The position numbers and the translations under genes were made by a program. DNA of 64,000 nt from Sphingobacterium paucimobilis HER1398 (GTDB taxonomy: Bacteria > Bacteroidota > Bacteroidia > Sphingobacteriales > Sphingobacteriaceae): positions 62,001 through 126,000 of the forward strand of contig NZ_ATDL01000003.1 of NCBI RefSeq assembly GCF_000416985.1. Direction: 5' to 3'. Below the pieces are notes generated by a model. That model saw only the letters and a list, made by a program, of their open reading frames with translations, was not told the DNA's origin and did no database searches. Of this stretch, positions 49,800-60,300 are shown one piece after another. Each line of letters opens with the position of its first letter. The stretch's first letter is position 1.

Positions 49800-51374
49800 A
49801 TGTTAGGAACACGTATGTCCGCTTTTCTCAAACTATCGAAAAGGGACTTAAAATATGACTTCCCTGCAAGTATTGTGGTTTTCCTAGTCGCTTTGCCGTT
49901 ATGTCTAGGCATTGCAATGGCCTCTGGAGCTCCCCTATTCGCAGGTGTATTAACAGGAATAATTGGCGGCATTGTAGTCGCTTCCATCTCAGGATCACAA
50001 CTCAGTGTAAGTGGACCTGCAGCAGGTCTCACTACCATTGTCTATGGAGCTATCCAACAGCTCGGAGCTTATGAGACTTTTCTCTTGGCTGTCGTTATCG
50101 CAGGTATTGTACAGCTACTCCTTGGGATCATCAAAGCCGGAATGATTGGAAATTTTTTTCCTTCGGCTGTCATTTTAGGAATGCTGACCGCTATTGGTAT
50201 CACCATTATACTAAAACAATTGCCATTAGCTTTAGGGATGACAGAATCACACGCATTTGAAATTGAAAACGGAGGTGGCATAGGCGCATTTACAGACACA
50301 GTCTTTTCCACGGTCAATATAGGAGCTACGATTATCTGTCTACTTTCACTGGCCATATTGATATATTGGCCAACTTTAAGAGGGCTCAACAAGCTTCCGG
50401 CTCCACTTGCAGTGGTTGTACTGGGCCTAGGCTTGGGCTATGCTTTCCAAGGGACTTCTTTTGCACTCATCAACGGATCCACACACTTTGTAGCGATTCC
50501 TACCGTATCCTCCTTTCAAGAGTTTACGAGATTATTCATCTTTCCCGACTTCAGTCAAATTACTAATGCAGAGGTATGGACAGTAGCGATAACCATTGCA
50601 ATAGTAGCAAGCTTAGAGACCCTGCTCAGTATCGAAGCCGTCGACAAATTAGACCCTTTGAAAAGAGTGTCTCCAACTAATAGAGAGCTCGTCGCCCAAG
50701 GAGTAGGAAACATGACTTCAGGATTTCTGGGTGGCATTCCTTTGACCTCTGTTATCGTACGGTCATCTGCTAATGCAAATTCCGGAGGACGTACGCGTCA
50801 ATCCGCTATTTTACATGGTATTTGGTTACTATTGGCTGTATTAGCCATTCCCTTCGTCATCAACTTGATACCACTTGCCTGCTTGGCAGCCATCCTACTG
50901 CATACTGGATATAAATTGGCCAAGCCAGCACTGTTCAAATCCATGTACAACAAAGGTCTCGATCAATTTATTCCTTTCATCATCACCGTTGTCGCCATCG
51001 TGGCCACCGACTTACTAAAAGGCGTAGGTATAGGTATCCTTGTAGCTATGTTCTATATTTTTAGAGCGAACATACAGAATGCGTTTATCTTCAACTTCAC
51101 CAAAGATTCCGAAGCGGATAAAGCCGAAACCACCAAAGTAGTCATTACCCTCGCCGAAGAAGTGACTTTTCTCAACAAAGCAGCTATACAAAAACAGCTA
51201 TATGACTTACCAAAGGCGGTAAAATCGGTCACTATAGATGGACGAAACAGCAAGTTCCTAGACAAAGATGTCATAGAGGTTATTAAGGACTACGAACAAC
51301 ATGCACTCAACAAGGGGGTGGAAATAGCACTCGTAGACATTACATACAAAAAACAACCACAGGAACAGTTTTAA
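49800..51374 (+). CDS. SulP family inorganic anion transporter with STAS domain
   Basis: A 524-residue inner-membrane protein with about 14 hydrophobic segments. Typical stretches are KYDFPASIVVFLVALPLCLGIAMASGAPLFAGVLTGIIGG, SGPAAGLTTIVYGA, and ASLETLLSIEAVDKLDP...ELVAQGVGNMTSGFLGGIP. The C-terminal ~100 residues, from VVITLAEEVTFLNKAAIQKQLYDLP, form a STAS domain. SulP members carry sulfate, bicarbonate or dicarboxylates. The adjacent beta-carbonic anhydrase gene points to bicarbonate or CO2 handling. An ATG at 49815 is an alternative start. Confidence 0.94.
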   Translation: MLGTRMSAFLKLSKRDLKYDFPASIVVFLVALPLCLGIAMASGAPLFAGVLTGIIGGIVVASISGSQLSVSGPAAGLTTIVYGAIQQLGAYETFLLAVVIAGIVQLLLGIIKAGMIGNFFPSAVILGMLTAIGITIILKQLPLALGMTESHAFEIENGGGIGAFTDTVFSTVNIGATIICLLSLAILIYWPTLRGLNKLPAPLAVVVLGLGLGYAFQGTSFALINGSTHFVAIPTVSSFQEFTRLFIFPDFSQITNAEVWTVAITIAIVASLETLLSIEAVDKLDPLKRVSPTNRELVAQGVGNMTSGFLGGIPLTSVIVRSSANANSGGRTRQSAILHGIWLLLAVLAIPFVINLIPLACLAAILLHTGYKLAKPALFKSMYNKGLDQFIPFIITVVAIVATDLLKGVGIGILVAMFYIFRANIQNAFIFNFTKDSEADKAETTKVVITLAEEVTFLNKAAIQKQLYDLPKAVKSVTIDGRNSKFLDKDVIEVIKDYEQHALNKGVEIALVDITYKKQPQEQF

Positions 51375-51533
51375 AAAAAGAAAACAATTGATATCCTCAA
51401 ACAACTGAACAGCAAAAAGATACACAACACAACATCACCAAGAGGAGAAAATATAAGGTGGTACATAATAGAATTAAATCGAAAATACTGTAACTTGGAC
51501 TCGTTTAAACAGTCCATACATTAAAACAATAAC

Positions 51534-52181
51534 ATGGAAAATAAAGAACTAGAACTAGGTTTTCAAAGAATAAAACAGGGTAATAAAGATTGGGTAGACT
51601 TTGTAAGTAAAGACACGACAGGGCGATTCCAGCAATTGGCCAAAGGACAGAACCCAGAGATTCTATGGATCGGCTGTGCCGATAGCCGAGTTCCTGCCAA
51701 TGAAATCACAGGAACCAAACCAGGAGAGGTTTTTGTACACCGTAATATAGCCAACATGGTTATCCATGCGGACATGAGCATGTTATCCGTTCTGGATTAT
51801 GCTGTAAACGTTTTAAAGATAAAACAAGTCATCATAGCAGGCCACTATGGTTGCGGAGGAGTAGCCGCGGCCCTAAGCCGTCAGCAATTTGGCATTATAG
51901 ACAACTGGCTGTGTCATATTAAAGATGTATACCGTATCCATGCTGCTGAAATCGATGCTATCGACGAGCATGAAAAAAAAGTAGACCGATTGATCGAGCT
52001 AAATGTTAAAGAACAAGTTTTCAACCTCTGCACGACATCCATCATACAGAATGCGTGGAAAGAACGCAATGATCTAGCGGTCCACGGGATGGTTATCAAC
52101 ATCGGTACTGGCGAATTGACAGACTTAGGCTGCACCTTTACCAGCAACGATGATCTAGGAGACGTCTTTGCTTATAAATAG
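51534..52181 (+). CDS. Beta-carbonic anhydrase
   Basis: A 215-residue zinc enzyme that interconverts CO2 and bicarbonate in the cytoplasm. Zinc ligands are visible: Cys48 and Asp50 in WIGCADSRVPANEITG, and His104 and Cys107 in IAGHYGCGGV. The Asp-Arg pair (D50, R52) of plant-type beta enzymes is present. The C-terminus KERNDLAVHGMVINIGTGELTDLG matches the Can/CynT group. It lies 160 bases after the SulP gene on the same strand, a pairing consistent with bicarbonate uptake. A terminator follows. Confidence 0.96.
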   Translation: MENKELELGFQRIKQGNKDWVDFVSKDTTGRFQQLAKGQNPEILWIGCADSRVPANEITGTKPGEVFVHRNIANMVIHADMSMLSVLDYAVNVLKIKQVIIAGHYGCGGVAAALSRQQFGIIDNWLCHIKDVYRIHAAEIDAIDEHEKKVDRLIELNVKEQVFNLCTTSIIQNAWKERNDLAVHGMVINIGTGELTDLGCTFTSNDDLGDVFAYK

Positions 52182-52201
52182 GAGACTGACCTCTAAAAGA
52201 A

Positions 52202-52229
52202 AAGCCATATAACAGTTGTTATATGGCTT
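52202..52229. terminator. Bidirectional terminator
   Basis: A perfect 12-bp stem, AAGCCATATAAC/GTTATATGGCTT, has a 4-base loop. A GTTTGTTTT tail follows on the plus strand. It separates the carbonic anhydrase gene from the convergent end of the sugar-utilisation operon. Confidence 0.82.
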
Positions 52230-52246
52230 GTTTGTTTTACCAGAAA

Positions 52247-53494
52247 CTATATCGACACAACCTCTTCTGCATTTTTCTTACCAACGGTCAGGCCAAACCA
52301 CATAATCACTATATAAGCTAATACACAAGGTAAAAAAGCGATTTCCCAAGAATAGAGATCTCTCAATACGCCCTGGACGTATGTTAAGATCGCTCCTCCT
52401 ACTATTGCCGTAGAAAGCATTCCTGAGGCAGTTCCCGTATGAGCCCCCAATCCTCTAACAGATAGCGAAAAAATTGTAGCAAACATTATTGCATTACATA
52501 ACCCCACAGCTACCATGGCCCATATAGAAAAAACTCCTGTGCTCCAAGTCGACAATAAGACCAAAGATGTAGACAACAACGCCATAATAAAAAGGATCCG
52601 ATGACTCGCAAATCGCTGTAGGAAAAAAGCTCCTAAAAACCGACCGACCAACATCCCTCCCCAATAATACGTCAGGTAAAAATTTGCAGCACTCTCCGAA
52701 ATCTCCAGTCTATCCGCTATATAATTCGTCAGATAAGTCCCTATACTCACTTCAGCACCGACATACATAAACAATGCAATAATTCCGAATCGGAGATTCG
52801 GGAATTTCTTGAGTAGGCCAAGCAAATTAACTTTCTCCTTTTCTTCATCTGCGCTATGCTCCCTTGATTCTACCACTGGCAACTTGATCCAAAAGACCAA
52901 CAGACCAATCAACAGCAGCCCCGTACCGATAAACAAATAAGGCTTAACCAGCGCCTCAGAACCACTGGATTCTGAAATCTTAGCCAGAATGAAGTGCGCA
53001 CCAAAGACAGGAGCCAATGTAGTCCCCATAGATCCTACCCCTTGTATTAAAGTCAATCGAGATGCAGCACTACTTGCTGGCCCCAGTACCGTGATATAAG
53101 GATTCGCAGACACCTGCAATAAGACAATACCGATAGCTACGATAAAAAGAGAAATCAAGAACAAGAAATACTCGTGAAAAATTGAGGCAGGATAAAACAA
53201 GAATGCCCCTACAGCAGCAATAGAGAATCCTGCCACCATCCCATTTTTATAACCGATCCTATCGACCATCCTCCCTGCCGGAATAGAGATCAATCCATAA
53301 GTTAAATAAAAATAGAATTGGACAAGAGAAGATTGAGAATAACTAAGATTAAACCCCTCTTTAAAAAATGGGACCAGCGTATCATTCAATACGGTAATAA
53401 ATCCCAACATAAAATAAAGAATCGCTAGAACGAGCAGAGCGACCTTATAAGAGGTACCAGCATCCTGTCCGTTAGCTTGAACTGATTTTGTCAT
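52247..53494 (-). CDS. FucP/GluP-type sugar MFS transporter
   Basis: A 415-residue inner-membrane symporter with 12 predicted helices. The N-terminal half has LAILYFMLGFITVLNDTLVPFFKEGFNLSYSQSSLVQFYFYLTYG, and VSANPYITVLGPASSAASRLTLIQGVGSMG is the hallmark of the FucP (FHS) family. Members carry fucose, glucose, galactose or mannose-type sugars with protons. It is the last gene of the SusC/SusD operon, 14 bases after the AGE-family epimerase gene, so it most likely brings the locus's monosaccharide product into the cytoplasm. Confidence 0.94.
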   Translation of the reverse strand: MTKSVQANGQDAGTSYKVALLVLAILYFMLGFITVLNDTLVPFFKEGFNLSYSQSSLVQFYFYLTYGLISIPAGRMVDRIGYKNGMVAGFSIAAVGAFLFYPASIFHEYFLFLISLFIVAIGIVLLQVSANPYITVLGPASSAASRLTLIQGVGSMGTTLAPVFGAHFILAKISESSGSEALVKPYLFIGTGLLLIGLLVFWIKLPVVESREHSADEEKEKVNLLGLLKKFPNLRFGIIALFMYVGAEVSIGTYLTNYIADRLEISESAANFYLTYYWGGMLVGRFLGAFFLQRFASHRILFIMALLSTSLVLLSTWSTGVFSIWAMVAVGLCNAIMFATIFSLSVRGLGAHTGTASGMLSTAIVGGAILTYVQGVLRDLYSWEIAFLPCVLAYIVIMWFGLTVGKKNAEEVVSI

Positions 53495-53508
53495 ATTTCT
53501 AAGGGGTA

Positions 53509-54702
53509 TTAATCTTGTTTTTCAAGTAAAGTCTGTTTATTATGAATTTTTTCGGCAAGGCGAGCCAACTGGTACAAAGCCCTTGGGACGTGAAAACAAC
53601 CTTTCCATTTCCCTCCCTTTAAATTTAACAGCACCTCACCCCGTCTGTTTAAATAGCCGTACATTTCTCCGTATTCTTGATCCACAAAGTTCGTCCATAT
53701 ATAATCATGCAGTTTTTCATACCATACCAGACACTCCTCATTACCAGTCAACTGATAACCCTTTAACATAGCAATAGCCGCTTCTAAATGAACCCACCAC
53801 AACTTTTGATCCCATTCTAATTGTTGAACGGGAACTCCCTTTCGATCTAGAAAATAAAATATTCCACCAAATTTCTCATCCCATCCATACTTTATCGTAC
53901 GAAGGCCGATCTGCACACACCGATTGATCAAATCACGATCACCCCATTTTTCAGCAATGTCCATAACAAACCACATCGCCTCCAACCCATGTCCTGGGTT
54001 GACCAACCTTCCTTCAAAAGTATCACTAAGACGGCCTTCCTGATCCACATTTTCTAAAATAATCCCCAAATCTTCCTTATAAAAGACATTCATGACTTCA
54101 TTTACACCAAACCGAAGTGTACTTTCCACCAACTCATCCGGAAGAAGAGACTCTATTTCCAAAACCAAGTTACACAATATCATAGGAAGGGAAAATCCTT
54201 TCAAAGCCCTATGATCACCTATCAACTTGGAATATTTTCCCTTAGGATCCTTTTGACGTTCTAAGATATTATGAAAAGTCTGCAATGCTATATCACGGTA
54301 CACCTCTTCTCCGCTTGCTTTAAATAATTGAGCGTAGCCCATAGTGGCAAAGCAGTCTGAGAAAATACTATGAGGCTGCACAATAGGATTTCCTGCTCTA
54401 TCCAATGCAAAGAACCAATTCCCATCTTTGTCCCTGCCATTCTTCAAAAGAAAATCCGCTCCCTTCTTTGCTACACGCAAATAAGTTTCGTCAGCCTTAT
54501 AGTTGTTGTACAGCATCGCAAAGGTCCATACTTGACGATGCTGCAGCCACATAAACTTATCGGTGTCATAACACCGTCCCTCCCTATCAAGACAAGTATA
54601 AAACCCACCGTACTCCTCATCAATAGAGTGGTTTAACCAAAAAGGGATAACATTATCGCTCAGATAAGCGCTGTACAACTTCGCTCGTTTATCAAAATTC
54701 AT
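53509..54702 (-). CDS. AGE family epimerase/isomerase
   Basis: A 397-residue (alpha/alpha)6-barrel enzyme. Family motifs are KFMWLQHRQVWTFAMLYN, PHSIFSDCFATMGYAQL, LVNPGHGLEAMWFVMD (active-site His), QKLWWVHLEAAIAM (His) and GGKWKGCFHVPRALYQ (His). Family members include N-acylglucosamine 2-epimerase, cellobiose 2-epimerase and mannose isomerase. The sequence looks closest to the renin-binding-protein/ManNAc-2-epimerase type. No signal peptide, so it acts in the cytoplasm on the sugar brought in by the downstream MFS carrier. The substrate is inferred, not shown. Confidence 0.93.
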   Translation of the reverse strand: MNFDKRAKLYSAYLSDNVIPFWLNHSIDEEYGGFYTCLDREGRCYDTDKFMWLQHRQVWTFAMLYNNYKADETYLRVAKKGADFLLKNGRDKDGNWFFALDRAGNPIVQPHSIFSDCFATMGYAQLFKASGEEVYRDIALQTFHNILERQKDPKGKYSKLIGDHRALKGFSLPMILCNLVLEIESLLPDELVESTLRFGVNEVMNVFYKEDLGIILENVDQEGRLSDTFEGRLVNPGHGLEAMWFVMDIAEKWGDRDLINRCVQIGLRTIKYGWDEKFGGIFYFLDRKGVPVQQLEWDQKLWWVHLEAAIAMLKGYQLTGNEECLVWYEKLHDYIWTNFVDQEYGEMYGYLNRRGEVLLNLKGGKWKGCFHVPRALYQLARLAEKIHNKQTLLEKQD

Positions 54703-54723
54703 GATTAAATTTTAGGTTAGATA

Positions 54724-55572
54724 TTATTGATATTTTAACTCCATAATTACGGGTAAATGATCCGAAGCATATGTTTCAGGATAGGTAGCATAAGACTTAA
54801 CAGTAAACATATTTTCTGCAATCCCATTATATAACAGAAAATCAATAGCTGTAGTCGGTTTTGTGGCAGAATGCGTACTTGGACAATTCGTACAAGGTAC
54901 CCTAAAAGCCACCTTGAGTAAATCCCATACCGGGTTAGACTGGTTCATATTGAAATCTCCCCCAAGTACCATCGGATATTTTTGGTAGGATTTAAGTGCT
55001 TTTAAGACCTCTCTCGACTGCAATTCTCGATTAGCATCGGCAAGGTGATCCAAATGAGTTGAAGCAAACACAAAATCATTACCATCTTTCAATTTTACGC
55101 GTATCCATCCCAGCGTTCGCAGTTCCGCATTCGTACCCGGATTCACCGGGAGCGAAATATTGTGAAACTCCTCTATCGGATATTTTGATAAAATAGCCAC
55201 TCCATATTCACCATTTGAACGATTTATAGCTTTAAAAAACTGATAGTGCATACCTGTGAGTTCAGCCAATTTAGCAGCTTGATCCAAATCCTTACCCGAA
55301 CGGTCTGTAAAACGGTCCACTTCCTGCAAAGCAACAAAATCTGGCTTTGCTGTATTGATCACATTAGCAATTGCAGCCATATCGATCACCGTAGCAGGTT
55401 CTGACGGTGGATTACCGATATGAATATTATAAGACATAAATTTCAATACTTTTTCATTAGAGACACTTCCGCCCCCCTCTTCGTTTTTATCCTTACTGCA
55501 CGCCAAAAGCACGATACAAAAAGGAATCAAAAACAAGAACGATACACTTATAGCTTTAATATTTAATTTCAT
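54724..55572 (-). CDS. EEP-family phosphodiesterase lipoprotein in the SusC/SusD locus
   Basis: The 282-residue lipoprotein has the lipobox VLLACSKD (Cys25). The EEP domain follows with LKFMSYNIHIGN, FVALQEVDRFTDRSGKD, VFASTHLDHL, VLGGDFNMNQSNPVW and the final YASDHLPVIMEL. All metal and catalytic residues of the DNase I-like fold are present. In PUL-like loci such proteins remove phosphate or split phosphodiesters from glycans, but a nuclease role is possible. The gene begins three bases after susD stops. Confidence 0.92.
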   Translation of the reverse strand: MKLNIKAISVSFLFLIPFCIVLLACSKDKNEEGGGSVSNEKVLKFMSYNIHIGNPPSEPATVIDMAAIANVINTAKPDFVALQEVDRFTDRSGKDLDQAAKLAELTGMHYQFFKAINRSNGEYGVAILSKYPIEEFHNISLPVNPGTNAELRTLGWIRVKLKDGNDFVFASTHLDHLADANRELQSREVLKALKSYQKYPMVLGGDFNMNQSNPVWDLLKVAFRVPCTNCPSTHSATKPTTAIDFLLYNGIAENMFTVKSYATYPETYASDHLPVIMELKYQ

Positions 55573-55575
55573 AGC

Positions 55576-57348
55576 TTACCAATTTGGGTTTTGTTTTAAA
55601 TTTGGGTTCATTAAATAATCACTTTCCGGAATAGGATATAGATACATGCGATCATGCCATACGCGGGGCACATGATTCATCCATAGTATTTCGCCTTTAT
55701 TTCCCTCCGACAGAATCATAGCATTAGGCTGACCATTGACCGTACCGGCAATATTCATATAGATCACACCACTTTCCGTTTGACTCGGAGTCGCTGTTAC
55801 GAATGCTACATCATTTTTTCCATCTCCATTCAGATCCATGGGGGTATTTAGCGTAGGCACATACATACCATTCCACTCATCTGTAAACAATTCGCCTCTC
55901 TTCCAACGAATGATATCATAAAACCGAAATCCCTCCAAGGCCAGTTCTATCCCTCTCTCTCGACGAACTTCCAAAATCACCGCATCATTTATCCCTGGAA
56001 AATATGCTTCCTTCAAATAAGCATCTACAATAACAGGCTTACTCGTTAAGCCCTGTGTTATCCCCCCTCGTTCCCGCAGCAGTCCAATACTCTTAGCCCA
56101 ATCTGCATCAGACAGATCACCCAACTCCGCTTTTGCCTCTGCAAAATTCAATAGTACCTCCGCATAACGTATCAATGGAATATGGTATGCATTTCTAGCC
56201 CCACCATCTAACGATTCATCCGGCTCGACCCATTTGATAGGTTGGTATCCCGTGTACGTATGAGAAAAACTAGGCGCAGTTAACACCGACTTTCCTCCAT
56301 TGACACGAGCATATCCCTCCGTCCGTATAGTCTGCTGCAAACGGCGGTCCCGATGTTGTGTCTCTTCTTGAAAAGTCTTCGTTCGATAATCTGTGGACGC
56401 CGTAAAGGAACTGCCATCCCTGTTCAGATATGTATGGATAAATTTTCTGGTGAAGCTAAGACGGTCCCCATACGAGGCACTCGTATAATACCAATTCGCA
56501 TCATGATATACGCCTAATTCCGTACTATAAGCAATATTCAATATCGTCTCATTCGTCACCCCTTGCTTCACAAACAAATCTCTATAGCTCGTTTCCTCAC
56601 CACTGTTATGCAATGAATACAGCTTGGAGTCCATCACAGCAGAGGCAGCTCCAGCCGCTTCTCTCAACCATTCATCCGCAGTTGATTGAAGTTTCAACTC
56701 CTCATGGTACTTGCGATAAGTCCCCTCAAATAAGCAGATTCTAGATTTAAGCGCCAAGGCAGCACTCTTGGTGATACGTGTTCGTGTTGGCTCGGATACA
56801 GCGCTGATATGTTGGATTGCAAAATCCAGATCTTTCAAGACGGAGTCCATGACCAATGCGCGCGAATCGCGCCCCCCATACAAGAGTTGATCCGTATTAC
56901 TTAACGTCTTGTTTATCCATGGCACATTTCCAAACCTTTTTACTTTTTCAAAATAAAAAAGAGCACGAAAAAGCCGGGCGATACCATTATAGTTGTTCCG
57001 CACTTCCTCACCAACCCCAGGGGAATTATTATTTTCCAAGAAGTAATTAATATTCCGCAAAGCGGTCCATGTCCATCCTGTACTCTGTCTAGGCCCAAAT
57101 GCTCCCGGGCGAAAGAAATCAGGCACATCTTTACGTGCCACGAAATCGCCCATATTATCTCCCCTCAGAATATCTGTTGCCGTAGGCAAAATGGAGTAAA
57201 AGGAATTAGAATACAACTTAAGGCCAGACTCTGTATTGAATACAGCTTCCTTACTAACCGTGGACTTTGGTTCTTGGTCCAGTTTATTACAGGATGACAT
57301 GCCCCCCAAGACCAATACAGTATATATAAAAAATCGAGTAAATTTCAT
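55576..57348 (-). CDS. RagB/SusD family nutrient uptake lipoprotein
   Basis: A 590-residue surface lipoprotein (lipobox GGMSSC, Cys20) that caps the SusC barrel and captures the ligand. SusD features include helical TPR-like repeats, such as NYFLENNNSPGVGEEVRNNYNGIARLFRALFYFEKVKRFGNVPWI. The C-terminal region reads EVRRERGIELALEGFRFYDIIRWKRGELF and ends YLYPIPESDYLMNPNLKQNPNW. The gene is directly downstream of susC with a three-base gap. The ligand is not predictable. Confidence 0.96.
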   Translation of the reverse strand: MKFTRFFIYTVLVLGGMSSCNKLDQEPKSTVSKEAVFNTESGLKLYSNSFYSILPTATDILRGDNMGDFVARKDVPDFFRPGAFGPRQSTGWTWTALRNINYFLENNNSPGVGEEVRNNYNGIARLFRALFYFEKVKRFGNVPWINKTLSNTDQLLYGGRDSRALVMDSVLKDLDFAIQHISAVSEPTRTRITKSAALALKSRICLFEGTYRKYHEELKLQSTADEWLREAAGAASAVMDSKLYSLHNSGEETSYRDLFVKQGVTNETILNIAYSTELGVYHDANWYYTSASYGDRLSFTRKFIHTYLNRDGSSFTASTDYRTKTFQEETQHRDRRLQQTIRTEGYARVNGGKSVLTAPSFSHTYTGYQPIKWVEPDESLDGGARNAYHIPLIRYAEVLLNFAEAKAELGDLSDADWAKSIGLLRERGGITQGLTSKPVIVDAYLKEAYFPGINDAVILEVRRERGIELALEGFRFYDIIRWKRGELFTDEWNGMYVPTLNTPMDLNGDGKNDVAFVTATPSQTESGVIYMNIAGTVNGQPNAMILSEGNKGEILWMNHVPRVWHDRMYLYPIPESDYLMNPNLKQNPNW

Positions 57349-57351
57349 GTC

Positions 57352-60300
57352 TTAAAAAGTTAAGGTAATACCAAAAGAATAACTCTTAATCATCGGATAG
57401 TTGAAACCATCACCTTGGTTAGAATCCCCTAAAAGCTTATCGGAGTCGCCCGTATTTTCAGGGTCAATATTTCCTTTGGTCACTTTAAACATAGGGGAGT
57501 AAGTAAATAGATTTTCACCCGAAAAATAAACGGCTAGAGATTTGACAGCATATTTATTCAAGAAACCAGTAGGTACGTTATAACCGACCTGCAAATTTTT
57601 CAATCGTGCATATGCAATATTTTGTAGATATCGAGTCTGTGTCTCTCGGAGCGTCCCACCTGCCGTCCAAGCCAAATACCCTGTATATCGAGGAAAATAA
57701 GCATCTGGATTATCTTCGGTCCAAATATTGCCCAGCTGAGAGACCAAAGGGTGCCCATAAGGAGCATTATATTGCCCCCAAAAAGTATTGGCGCCTCTGC
57801 TTGGATACCAGTCCTGCTTACCGACTCCTTGGATAAAAGCCGACATAAAAAAGTTGCTATAATCAAATGCAAGATTTAACCCAAATCGATACCTCGGCAT
57901 GCTATTGCCAATAATAACACGATCCCCGGAGTTGGTAGCCGTATTCTCTCCATTGTTGATCACCCCATCATTATTGATATCCTTAAACTTGATATCTCCG
58001 ACACGCCACACACCGGCAGCAGTAGTGCTAAACAAACTTTGATCAGCAGAAGTTTTTATTTGGTGTTGACTTGTATAAAAACCATCGGTCACATAACCCC
58101 ATATGTCACCCAACCTCTGTCCTTCATAATAGTCATTTAACAATTTGCGTTCGTTATTGAACTTCAAAATCTTAGCTTTATTATCAGAAAGAACCCCCTT
58201 TATACTAAAATTAAATGGCTTATCTGCAATATTGAACTTATCTGAATAAGAGACTGTTGCTTCAAATCCACGCGTCTCTAAATCTGCGTAATTGCCCTTA
58301 GGCGAACTTGCACCAAAAATAGCAGGCAATTCTTTACCGGCAGTAAACATATTGGTTGTTTTACGAACGTAATAATCCGCGTTGACCGTCAGCCTGTTCC
58401 TAAAAAAGCCAAGATCAACACCGTAGTTGGCTGTAGTCGATGTTTCCCACGTCAGACCATCCGGGAGCACAGCCGGTGCGCTTGTACTTGCCTGCTGTCT
58501 ACCTTCGAGAATACGCGTCATCTGCCCCAATGCCAGCTGCTCCTGAAAAATATAAGAAGCTATATTTCCATTTCCCAATGAGCCATAAGAAGCTCTAAAT
58601 TTAATATCAGAAACCTTATCCTTATTCCATGTCCAGAACGGTTCATTTGTAAGACGCCACCCAGCCGAAACCGATGGGAACAAAGCATAGCGCTCATGCT
58701 TAGGAAACTTAGAAGATCCATCATACCGTCCGTTAACTTCAAGCAGATAACGATCATCATACGCATAGTTCAATCGGAAGAAACCGCCCAAGATGTTCCA
58801 TTGCTCATAGCCACCAGTCGTAGCCATAGATTCTCCCAATGCCAGATTAATATCTTCCGCATCCTCATAAATCAACCCATTACGTTCCATACCGATACGC
58901 TTATACGTACTCAGTTCATAATTATAACCTACCAGCGCTTTGAAATAATGCTTGTCAGCAAACATTTTTTCGTAGTCAGCATACAGGTTGCTCGCCATGT
59001 ACTGTGTATTACGTTGTATTTCACGAATATCATTATACTGATTACCCAGATATTCGACACCCCCCTGTACCCTGCTATACGGAACAGGAACCCGTATACG
59101 GTTCTCATTGCTATTTGTATTCTGATACGTAAAATCTCCCTTTACATTAAGCGCATTATCCAAAAACTTAGCATGAAAACCTGAGGTAGTACGCAATACA
59201 TTTCGATCATAGTCCATACCATTCTTGCCATAAACGTAATCTCCAACAGTATATGCTGCCGATTGTGTCAATGTACCATCCGGATTAAACATAGGTACCA
59301 TAGGATGCCCCTCTGCCGCCATATTTCTCCAAATACCGCCACCCTCTCCAATATTCATCGGAATGTGAAACACATTTTTTGCAAAGTCCATATTGTTATA
59401 GACCTGTAGCCAATCGGTCAGTTCAATAGCACCTTTGGCCCGTATATTATACCTCTTAAAATCATCCGAATTATATTTAAACAAACCAGGTTGGTTTAAA
59501 TAATTTGCAGAGAATATATAACTTGTTTTTTTACTCTTCCCCGAAAGGCTCAAGTTTTGATCCAGAGCATGTGTATGCTTCTTATACAGATCATCCATCC
59601 AATTATGACTGTCATAATAGATATACTCGCCCGTATTAGGGTCGACCTCTACACGAGGGAGACTTGGATCCTCACTCCTTCTTTTCAGTTCTTGTAAATA
59701 CTCTTGCGAAAACTTCATCGTCTTATTAACATTCTGCGGATAGCTGGCATAATTGTTCCAACTGCCAAATGCCTCATTAAACATGGAAGCCCATAGGTAT
59801 CCGTCAGAAACAAATTCCGGAATATAGGTCGGATTTTTTATCGCATAGTTTCCTGTATAGTTAATTTGTATCTGATCATTCTTGGGGCTCTTCGTGGTGA
59901 TCAAGACAACACCAAATGCCCCTCTAGCACCATATATCGCCGCAGAAGCAGCGTCCTTGAGGACCGTAATAGACTCAATATCATGTGGATTTATCAGGGC
60001 TGGATTCCCTTCAACACCATCGATCAGGATCAAAGCAGAGCCTCCCTGTCCTATAGAAGTTGTACCACGGATATTAAAACCAGGTGATTGACTGGGTCTG
60101 CCATCCGCAGGCGTTATATTAAGGTTAGCCACAGCGCCTTGCAGACCCTGCGAAATATTAGTAATAGGCCTATTTTTGAAAGTCTCCTCACCGATATGTG
60201 CGACTGCACCCGTTAGGTTACCTTTCTTTTGAGTACCATATCCTACGACCACCACTTCTTCCAGATCCGTACTGCTTTTCGATAAGATCACAGTAACTTG

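Noticed and set aside
52247-54702. Sialic-acid (nan) catabolic cluster
   Set aside because: The epimerase and transporter would fit, but no N-acetylneuraminate lyase or sialidase is present in the window.
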